The notes beneath the pieces were generated by a model. It worked only from the letters and a program-made list of their open reading frames with translations, ran no database searches and had not been told where the DNA came from. DNA of 11,165 bases, from NCBI GenBank assembly GCA_964398885.1, contig CAYNOU010000075.1, forward strand, positions 1 through 11,165, given 5' to 3'. This document shows, in pieces, positions 6,605 to 11,165 of this stretch. A program made the translations under genes and the position numbers. The stretch's first letter is position 1; each line of letters opens with the position of its first letter. Source of the DNA: JAGMCF01 sp964398885 (GTDB lineage: Bacteria > Cloacimonadota > Cloacimonadia > JGIOTU-2).

Positions 6605-7821
6605 TTTTGGCAATTCAATTTATAAATGAAATAAAAAGATATTGAAACGATAAAAATAATGTTCAAGAAAAAAGGAGTAAATCCAAATTGTTTAACAATC
6701 CATCCTCCAAGCAGAGGTAAAATTGCAGGTAAAATATTTCCCGCTCCTGATAAACCAGTATATAAAACCCTGTTTTTATTTGTAGTTATTTCCAGAAGAA
6801 CTCCTCCTATAGCAATTCTATAAAACGCATAGACAAGACCTCCAAATAGAAAAATGTAAGGGAATAGAATATCTCCCGGAAAAATTAAAATGGAAATAGC
6901 AATCAATATGGAAAGAAGGGATGTTATGTATAATAAATAATGGTATCTTACTTTACGAGCATAATAAAACATAATACTGCCTGCTATTACACCACCTATT
7001 ACCTTTAAAAGTAAATAATTTCCAATATTCTTACCTCCTGCGCCAAAAATTTCTTTGGTGTAAAGAATTAAAAACGGCAATAAAACAAGAGTTACTCCTT
7101 GAGTGTTGGTCAAAAGCAAATAATTTGCAAATTTTTTATTTGTTTTTAATTCTTTTTTTATTGTCTGTAAAAAATCTTTTAGATGTCTGATTTTCAGATT
7201 CTCTGCTGCGACTTCTTTAATTTTCCAGAATCCCAGAGATGCAACACCAAGCAGAAATGCTGCTATAAAAAATAATATCATATAATTTTTTGGGTAATCA
7301 TAGATTCTAAGCAAATGTCTGGTAAGATATGCAGAAATTAAGACTCCAAGACTGGCAACAACTTGTTTAATGGAAAAGAAATGCTTCCGTCTTTCCTGCA
7401 ATACGGATTTACCAAGTATATCAGTATAAGCAATGTTGGCAAAACCACCACTAATATAAAATGTAAAAATCAAAATGAAGATTAACCAGATGATTAAATT
7501 GTTGCTTAACATATTAGAGGAAATAAAAAGCAGTGTCATTCCAATAAGTGTAATAATACGAGCATTTATACCACTTAATAAAAATTTTCTTTTGTAAGGC
7601 TTGTTGCTTAAAAATGGGGCAAAAATCAATTGAGATAATCTGCCACTTCCTATCATTATTGCTGTAAGTATTCCAATATGTAATGGTGTGCCTCCAGCAT
7701 CAATCATCACAGCAGGGATTATAGTGTCTGTATCCATAAAATTCTGGGCAAGAGCAAGAAATATTGCGTGCCATAAAAAGGAGTAATAGTTATTCTTTGA
7801 TATTCTTTTGGTTAACTCCAT
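6601..7821 (-). CDS. Major facilitator superfamily transporter
   Basis: The 406-residue protein is highly hydrophobic with about 12 predicted membrane segments, e.g. near residues 15-40, 47-70, 86-104, 109-128, 152-170, 179-198, 236-256, 266-287, 296-314, 318-338, 360-376 and 383-402. A basic loop after segment 2 (FLSNKPYKRKF, 70-80) is in the place of MFS motif A, and a longer charged loop (200-232) separates the halves. The cargo is unknown; these traits fit a secondary transporter in the inner membrane. Its stop overlaps the methyltransferase start (ATGA). The nearest upstream gene is 233 bases away across a repeat, so it probably starts its own transcription unit. Residues 329-362 have a decayed homologue at 9684-9779. 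The ribosome binding site is weak. Confidence 0.9.
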   Translation of the reverse strand: MELTKRISKNNYYSFLWHAIFLALAQNFMDTDTIIPAVMIDAGGTPLHIGILTAIMIGSGRLSQLIFAPFLSNKPYKRKFLLSGINARIITLIGMTLLFISSNMLSNNLIIWLIFILIFTFYISGGFANIAYTDILGKSVLQERRKHFFSIKQVVASLGVLISAYLTRHLLRIYDYPKNYMILFFIAAFLLGVASLGFWKIKEVAAENLKIRHLKDFLQTIKKELKTNKKFANYLLLTNTQGVTLVLLPFLILYTKEIFGAGGKNIGNYLLLKVIGGVIAGSIMFYYARKVRYHYLLYITSLLSILIAISILIFPGDILFPYIFLFGGLVYAFYRIAIGGVLLEITTNKNRVLYTGLSGAGNILPAILPLLGGWIVKQFGFTPFFLNIIFIVSISFYFIYKLNCQK

Positions 7822-7851
7822 CTATTCTTTTTTATATTTTATATTAATGAG

Positions 7852-7971
7852 CTCGCTCTAAAAACAACTGAAGTGGTTAGAATTAGGTTCTTTTTACATT
7901 TTACCCACAGTTAAAACTGTGGACTAATTTTATGAGAGAAAGTGAGTTAGCCCACAACTTCAGTTGTGGGT
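7852..7971. repeat. Paired-hairpin (BIME-like) repeat, copy 1
   Basis: On the plus strand, TTAGGTTCTTTTTACATT (7883-7900) leads into CCACAGTT-AA-AACTGTGG (7905-7922), then CTAA, a short spacer, GTTAG, and CCCACAACT-TC-AGTTGTGGG (7951-7970). The two hairpins are in inverted orientation, each flanked on the inside by CTAA/TTAG, as in REP/BIME elements. The whole unit recurs at 10305-10392. The left edge (CGCTCTAAAAAC, then a small imperfect AACAACT/AGTGGTT hairpin) resembles the start of the other repeat family in the window. It occupies the gap upstream of the MFS gene. No RAYT transposase gene is in view. Confidence 0.8.
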
Positions 7972-8021
7972 AATAGAACTCAATAAGCCCATTTTAACCA
8001 TTTTAATGGTTTTTATAGTGG

Positions 8022-8044
8022 ACTCATATATATATATATATTTT
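8022..8044. repeat. Short (AT)n run
   Basis: An alternating ATATATAT tract of about 17 bases lies beyond the stop of the DUF1684 gene, in the gap that also holds the paired-hairpin repeat. It is a simple low-complexity tract prone to length change. It has no hairpin with a U-tract of terminator type, and nothing else supports a function. Confidence 0.6.
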
Positions 8045-8054
8045 GTAAGATATA

Positions 8055-8606
8055 TTAGTGTCCCAGTGGATAGTTTTTCTCTCCGGCTCTTATCTCCACA
8101 TCAAGCCAATTTGCAGATGGCACGAAAGGACAGGCATAATTTTCGCTATAAGCACACCAGGGATTTGTAGCTTTATTGAAATCTAATATCCATTTACCAT
8201 CTTTAGTTTGGTCTTCTCCATAAATCAGATCCAGATATTTCCCTGCTCCATAAGTTTCTTTTCCATTGGTTTTATCTTTGAATGGAACAAATAATCTTTC
8301 TTCACCTTCTACGCTTTTATAAGCCTGAAGAGAGCATTCTGTATTCCCGATTTTAAAATGGAATTCTCCCCAAACCAGCATATCTTTCACATTTCCACCG
8401 GTATCATTAACTTTTATAGGTTCTTTTTCTTCCAATTCCTTTAATTCCAATATAAATCTATAGTTCATATCGGGTTCGTAATAATCCAAACCTTCAAACT
8501 GATTTTTATCTTTTATTGGTATTGGAGATTGTGGATGGTTTTTAAAAAATTTATCTTTGTTTTTCCTATTAAATAAAGTTCTGTTAGTATATTCCGTTTT
8601 GTTCAT
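8055..8606 (-). CDS. DUF1684 family protein
   Basis: The gene encodes 183 residues from ATG 8606. This start follows an AAAAGGGA site and lies 2 bases after the methyltransferase stop; a longer frame upstream overlaps that gene and is not used. The family signature is clear: RKNKDKFFKNHPQSPIP (14-30), FEGLDYYEPD (38-47), LFVPFKDKTNGKETYGAGKY (105-124), then LDFNKATNPWCAYSENYACP (141-160) and IRAGE near the end. DUF1684 proteins are of unknown biochemistry and are often found as single small proteins in bacteria and haloarchaea. There is no signal peptide. Tight spacing suggests one operon with the methyltransferase and NifX-like genes upstream, but the functional link is unknown. Confidence 0.92.
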   Translation of the reverse strand: MNKTEYTNRTLFNRKNKDKFFKNHPQSPIPIKDKNQFEGLDYYEPDMNYRFILELKELEEKEPIKVNDTGGNVKDMLVWGEFHFKIGNTECSLQAYKSVEGEERLFVPFKDKTNGKETYGAGKYLDLIYGEDQTKDGKWILDFNKATNPWCAYSENYACPFVPSANWLDVEIRAGEKNYPLGH

Positions 8607-8608
8607 TG

Positions 8609-9178
8609 CTATTCCCTTTTCCTTAAATTTATTATACACCCTTCTTCAAGATGTTCATCATGACTTAAAACCGAACATATTTTTATAATAAACTCAAATC
8701 CATTATTTTCAATTTCATTTATGAGTTCTCTTAAAGAAATATCAGCGAATTCCATCAGCGGCATATTTCCGATTATGTGTTTCGGATAAACCGAAAGAAT
8801 TGAATTGGGTTTGAGAACTCTGTAAATTTCTTTATACAAAGTTTTTCTGTTTTCCAATTTAAGATAATGAAGAATATCATATAATAACACAAAATTGACA
8901 TAATTACTTTTTATATTAATATTCAAATTGCCCTTATTATTTACTGTTTTGATATTTTTGTATGAAAGCAATTTTGCTTTTTCTTTTAAAATTTCTAACG
9001 CATAACTGTTTTTATCAATAGCATAGACACGACCATTTTCTCCGACAATTTTAGAAGCTGGGATTGAGTAATTCCCATTATTACAGCCGAAATCAAGAAC
9101 TTTATAGTCTTTTTTTATACCTGCTTTCTTCAGAAAGTTAATTCCTTTATTATTTTCCCAATCCGATAATTGTTTCAT
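8609..9178 (-). CDS. Class I SAM-dependent methyltransferase
   Basis: The gene encodes 189 residues from ATG 9178, chosen because it overlaps the TGA of the NifX-like gene as ATGA; the frame is open a further 15 codons upstream but those lie inside that gene. The SAM-binding motif I is KVLDFGCNNGNYSIPA (26-41), followed by the acidic strand end VYAIDKN (51-57), NFVLLYDILHYL (95-106) and a typical EIYRVLKPNSILSVYP (117-132). The substrate is not predictable. It differs clearly from the methyltransferase at 5939-6604, so the two are not a recent duplication. Together they show a repeated pairing of a methyltransferase with a NifX-like protein. The DUF1684 gene follows after 2 bases. Confidence 0.9.
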   Translation of the reverse strand: MKQLSDWENNKGINFLKKAGIKKDYKVLDFGCNNGNYSIPASKIVGENGRVYAIDKNSYALEILKEKAKLLSYKNIKTVNNKGNLNINIKSNYVNFVLLYDILHYLKLENRKTLYKEIYRVLKPNSILSVYPKHIIGNMPLMEFADISLRELINEIENNGFEFIIKICSVLSHDEHLEEGCIINLRKRE

Positions 9179-9576
9179 TTGTTTACAAACGAAAGGTGCT
9201 TCCTTGTTTCTCCCTTTTCCCATTCATTCATAACAAGCCTGATGTTTTTACAAATACGGTTCATACTATCTTCAATAGATTCATCATTCATAATGATGCA
9301 GACAAATTTTTTCTTAATTCGTTTTATGTTTGGTCCGAATGCTTTTGATACTACCACTGAAACGTTTTCATCAAGAAGCAAATTGCTGATTCCTTTAGCC
9401 TTTTTTGGATCTGCATGCACCTCTTTTTCTTCATCGACTGTATTATCAATTCTTTTGATAAAGTTAGCTTCATTTTCACCAATTTCATAAATATCATAGA
9501 AATTCGCATCTCCAAAATGTCTATCTATAAAATTCTTTCCATTGTCCGTTGCGAATGCTACTAATATTTTCTTCAT
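9175..9576 (-). CDS. NifX/NifB-like metal-cluster-binding family protein (divergent)
   Basis: The 133-residue protein belongs by pattern to the NifX/NafY family (COG1433). It opens MKKILVAFATDNGKNF, has RHFGDANFYDIYEI (19-32) in place of the usual HFGRA/C-xxF-xxYEI, and carries a strand NVSVVVSKAFGPNIKRIKKK (71-90) in place of the DvVIxgxiGxra element. It is longer than usual, with a charged insert (DNTVDEEKEVHADPKKAKG, 44-62) and an extended basic C-terminus. Strong GGAGG lies before ATG 9576. Its stop overlaps the methyltransferase start by ATGA. The role is presumed to be metal or cluster handling or sensing by family resemblance; no nitrogenase genes are present. Confidence 0.85.
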   Translation of the reverse strand: MKKILVAFATDNGKNFIDRHFGDANFYDIYEIGENEANFIKRIDNTVDEEKEVHADPKKAKGISNLLLDENVSVVVSKAFGPNIKRIKKKFVCIIMNDESIEDSMNRICKNIRLVMNEWEKGETRKHLSFVNK

Positions 9577-9598
9577 AAGTTCCTCCAGAATTTAACTC

Positions 9599-9632
9599 CG
9601 AAGTCTAAAAACTTCGTAAACTCTCAAGTTTA
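9599..9632. repeat. Two adjacent short hairpins upstream of a NifX-like gene
   Basis: CGAAGT-CTAAAA-ACTTCG (9599-9616) is followed at once by TAAACT-CTCA-AGTTTA (9617-9632), two perfect 6-bp stems back to back. They lie 23 bases before the start codon of the NifX-like gene at 9576, in its leader, and next to the transporter remnant. They could be leader structure or a remnant of a repeat. The stems are short, so chance is possible. Confidence 0.45.
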
Positions 9633-9683
9633 CATTTCATTCAATTCACCCTTTTTATATGCGTCATGAGCTCCTTTTACTGT

Positions 9684-9779
9684 CATATTTCCGGCATCAG
9701 ATAAGTCTGTATATGACGCTCTGTTATTATTAATTGTAATCTCTAGCAGAATGCAGCCGATAGAAATACGGTACAATTT
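9684..9779 (-). pseudogene. Decayed fragment of an MFS transporter gene
   Basis: The minus-strand translation KLYRISIGCILLEITINN, continuing NRASYTDLSDAGN, aligns without gaps to residues about 332-362 of the intact transporter at 6601-7821 (AFYRIAIGGVLLEITTNK, then NRVLYTGLSGAGN), with 20 of 31 positions identical by eye. Only this internal piece remains; there is no start, no other membrane segment, and the flanking codons do not match. It lies between two NifX-like genes. It shows that a second copy of this transporter, or a related one, once stood here, and points to a duplicated NifX/transporter/methyltransferase module that has lost the transporter. Confidence 0.75.
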
Positions 9780-9808
9780 GTAAGTTTTTAGAAGATAACA
9801 AAATGATA

Positions 9809-10186
9809 TCAATGCGGAAAATGACGGTGACCGTGTGTGCCATCTCCATAACCTTCGCCATGCTCACAGCTGCTTTCCCCGACTTCCAGGGTGTCATTTA
9901 AATCATCTTGAATTACCTGATCAATATCACCCTGAACTCCAATAATATAATCCATTCCAAATTGCTGGAAAAATTGCTGTGCTCTTCGCCCCATTCCTCC
10001 GGTAATTATCATATCACATCCCAGTCCATCTAAAAATTTCGGAATAGTACCTGGTTCGTGTCCGGGATTTTTTATAATGCTTTTTTCTTTTATTTTAGAA
10101 TTCTCGATTTCAAAAATAGTGTAGTAAGAACATCTTCCGAAATGTGCTGCCACATTTCCATTTTCAGTTGAAATTGCTATTTTCAT
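9809..10186 (-). CDS. NifX/NifB family iron-molybdenum cofactor-type protein with His-rich tail
   Basis: The 125-residue protein is a canonical member of the NifX/NafY/NifB-C-terminal family (COG1433): MKIAISTENGNVAAHFGRCSY at the start with the HFGRC motif (15-19), FEIENSKI (25-32), PGHEPGTIPKFLDGLGCDMI (41-60), and ITGGMGRRAQQFF (61-73). Proteins of this type bind metal-sulfur clusters or metals; outside nitrogen fixers their role is unclear. The C-terminal tail (108-125) carries one Cys and five His (CEHGEGYGDGTHGHRHFPH), a probable metal-binding segment. GGAG lies about 10 bases before the ATG. Upstream stands the zinc-ribbon DUF5320-type gene, across 211 bases of repeats. Downstream comes the transporter remnant. 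Confidence 0.93.
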   Translation of the reverse strand: MKIAISTENGNVAAHFGRCSYYTIFEIENSKIKEKSIIKNPGHEPGTIPKFLDGLGCDMIITGGMGRRAQQFFQQFGMDYIIGVQGDIDQVIQDDLNDTLEVGESSCEHGEGYGDGTHGHRHFPH

Positions 10187-10238
10187 TTATTATACTCCTT
10201 TACAGTTTTTTTTCTTAATTTTTTTATAGTATTAACGG

Positions 10239-10302
10239 GTTCACTATAAAAACCCCTGCCCGTTCTTCGTAGTTTCTACTACAAAGGATGAAAAGGGGTT
10301 AA
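10239..10302. repeat. Dispersed repeat with conserved flanks and variable hairpin, copy 2
   Basis: The plus strand reads GTTCACTATAAAAACCCCTG, CCCGTTCT, an inner hairpin, AAGGATGAAAAGG and GGTTAA, matching the element at 1996-2066. The outer stem AACCCCT (10251-10257) pairs perfectly with AGGGGTT (10294-10300). The inner stem here is GTAGT-TTCT-ACTAC (10269-10282), different in sequence from copy 1 but in the same position. It is joined directly to the paired-hairpin repeat that follows, forming a composite. Confidence 0.75.
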
Positions 10303-10304
10303 AT

Positions 10305-10392
10305 TTAGGTTCTTTTTACATTCTACCCACAGTTGAAACTGTGGGCTAACCTTATGAATAATAGTAAGTTAGCCCACAACTTTAGTTGTGGG
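10305..10392. repeat. Paired-hairpin (BIME-like) repeat, copy 2
   Basis: The shared leader TTAGGTTCTTTTTACATT (10305-10322) precedes CCCACAGTT-GA-AACTGTGGG (10326-10345), CTAAC, a spacer, GTTAG, and CCCACAACT-TT-AGTTGTGGG (10373-10392). Both are 9-bp perfect stems with 2-base loops. It is the same unit as at 7883-7970 with scattered point differences. The end lies 6 bases from the stop of the zinc-ribbon gene. Confidence 0.85.
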
Positions 10393-10397
10393 AAACA

Positions 10398-10655
10398 TTA
10401 TTTTTTCGCATTTAAGAGCTCTTCACGAACCATAGTATGACCACAATTTGGGCATTTGATTGTTGTACATTTTGTTCCTTGTTGATGCGAAACCTTTGTT
10501 TTGCATTTTGCACAAATACAGTAACCACCTGGCCCGTAAGCACCACCTTTGTTGCGGCCTAGTCTACCCGTGTTGCTTAATCCTCTTCCGATTCCTTGTC
10601 CTCTACCAGTTCCTGGTCCTCTTCCTTGAGGACCGGTTCCATCTCCTCGTGGCAT
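10398..10655 (-). CDS. Small DUF5320-like Gly/Arg-rich protein with C-terminal zinc ribbon
   Basis: The gene encodes 85 residues from ATG 10655, which follows GGAGG by 5 bases; the open frame upstream (to 10703) crosses a hairpin and is not used. Residues 1-44 (MPRGDGTGPQGRGPGTGRG and onwards) are the Gly/Arg-rich, flexible segment typical of DUF5320-type proteins. The C-terminal part has cysteines at 46, 48, 51, 63, 68 and 71 (GYCICAKCK, then IKCPNCGHTMVREE), a zinc-ribbon or possibly iron-sulfur arrangement. Such proteins are commonly found next to NifX-like genes in anaerobes. The function is unknown; metal binding is likely from the cysteine pairs. Confidence 0.85.
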   Translation of the reverse strand: MPRGDGTGPQGRGPGTGRGQGIGRGLSNTGRLGRNKGGAYGPGGYCICAKCKTKVSHQQGTKCTTIKCPNCGHTMVREELLNAKK

Positions 10656-10696
10656 CTTTGCCTCCTTCCTTTTTAATTTATGATTTCCTTCCTTGG

Positions 10697-10748
10697 TTGT
10701 CACGGTCCATACCGTGACAAAAACTAGTTTGTCATGGAAGGTCCATGA
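10697..10748. repeat. Twin strong hairpins between the two DUF5320-type genes
   Basis: TTGTCACGGT-CCAT-ACCGTGACAA (10697-10720) is a perfect 10-bp stem with a 4-base loop. It is followed by the palindrome AAACTAGTTT (10721-10730), then TCATGGA-AGG-TCCATGA (10732-10748), a perfect 7-bp stem. The two stems are related to each other (GTCAyGG.../...CCrTGA), as in paired REP elements. Neither has a U-tract in the direction of transcription. The rest of the gap between 10656 and 10819 shows only the GGAGG site for the downstream gene. Confidence 0.75.
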
Positions 10749-10819
10749 TAGCCATCTAAAAAGATTTCAAAATTTACTCTCGTGCTTCTCTTGTGAAATT
10801 CCCGTGGTAATATTCTTTT

Positions 10820-11161
10820 TTATTTCTCGGTTTTGAGTTCCTCAAGTCGTTTTTCAATTGCTTTCATTTCATCCTTCATCATCTTGAGTTCATTTTCAAG
10901 AACCTGCTTTTCATTATCAGAGGTATATGGTGTAGGATTTGGATATGGGTAATAAGGCACATTACCTATATAAGGATTCGGATAGTAGCCTCTACCAAAT
11001 CCTCTTCCCCGGCCGCGACCTAATCCTAAGCCGCGTCCATAGAATCCTCTTCCACCAACTGGATTCATATATCCTGGGGCATTATAGCCAGCGCAGTATC
11101 CTGCTGCGCGACCTGTCATTGGTCCCATTCCGTCAGGACCGGTTCTATCTCCTCTTGGCAT
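10820..11161 (-). CDS. DUF5320 family protein
   Basis: The complete 113-residue protein starts MPRGDRTGPDGMGPMTGRAAG, the hallmark of DUF5320, followed by GYCAGYNAPG (21-30) and a long Gly/Arg/Tyr-rich low-complexity segment (36-62: repeats of GRG), a Pro/Tyr-rich stretch (61-80), and a charged helix with coiled-coil character (83-111, ENELKMMKDEMKAIEKRLEE). The family is of unknown function but typically accompanies NifX/NifB-like and DUF134 genes in anaerobic prokaryotes, as here. The ATG is only 4 bases from the window edge, so the promoter and ribosome binding site are out of view. It is the first gene of the array in the direction of transcription. Confidence 0.92.
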   Translation of the reverse strand: MPRGDRTGPDGMGPMTGRAAGYCAGYNAPGYMNPVGGRGFYGRGLGLGRGRGRGFGRGYYPNPYIGNVPYYPYPNPTPYTSDNEKQVLENELKMMKDEMKAIEKRLEELKTEK

Positions 11162-11165
11162 CTTA

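Noticed and set aside
9630..9812. A 60-residue protein-coding gene
   Set aside because: It begins at a TTG overlapping the preceding gene, has no ribosome binding site, and half of it is a recognisable internal piece of an MFS transporter, so it is better read as a relic.
5584..10186. Nitrogen fixation locus
   Set aside because: Only the small NifX/NafY-type domain is present; there is no nifH, nifD, nifK, nifE, nifN or the radical-SAM part of NifB.
7852..10392. CRISPR-like array from repeated palindromic units
   Set aside because: The repeats occur as two distant copies, not in tandem with spacers, and no cas gene is nearby.
10697..10748. Rho-independent terminator
   Set aside because: The stems are strong, but no T-tract follows them on the minus strand, the direction in which all neighbouring genes are read.

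Overview
This is an AT-rich window in which every credible gene lies on the minus strand, so the genes read from right to left. Purine-rich Shine-Dalgarno sites precede many starts (GGAGG before the genes starting at 1949, 5103, 9576 and 10655), and three ATGA or end-to-start joins show tight bacterial-type operon packing. The gene content suggests an anaerobic, low-GC, probably uncultivated bacterium: an iron-sulfur flavoenzyme of the 2,4-dienoyl-CoA/2-enoate reductase type, small NifX/NifB-like proteins with DUF5320 and DUF134 companions, and an archaeal-type Thr-tRNA editing domain. The phylum cannot be fixed from this sequence.

Right part (11161 to about 8050): two glycine/arginine-rich DUF5320-type proteins, one with a zinc ribbon, then a canonical NifX-family protein with a His-rich tail. 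After these come a decayed fragment of an MFS transporter, a second NifX-like protein overlapping a SAM methyltransferase by ATGA, and a DUF1684 protein. Middle part (7821 to 5130): a complete MFS transporter joined by ATGA to a second SAM methyltransferase, a third, divergent NifX-like protein, and a small conserved protein. Left part (5103 to 1): a flavoenzyme gene broken by two in-frame stop codons, a stand-alone ThrRS-editing-domain protein abutting a sirtuin, a class I/II aminotransferase with a likely 3' frameshift, a truncated DUF4213/DUF364-like gene, and the start of a DUF134 regulator.

The NifX-type proteins, DUF5320 proteins and DUF134 belong to a set often found together in anaerobes and thought to concern metal or iron-sulfur cofactor handling. 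No nitrogenase gene is present. Recurrent pairing of NifX-like genes with SAM methyltransferases, and the MFS remnant between two NifX genes, suggest local duplication followed by decay.

The intergenic DNA is unusually structured. There is a two-copy paired-hairpin (BIME-like) repeat, a two-copy repeat with conserved flanks and a variable inner hairpin, a MITE-like element with 7-bp terminal inverted repeats and 17-bp flanking direct repeats, a pair of strong hairpins between the DUF5320 genes, and an ArsR/SmtB-like dyad just ahead of DUF134. No gap exceeds 300 bases. No tRNA, rRNA or CRISPR was seen.
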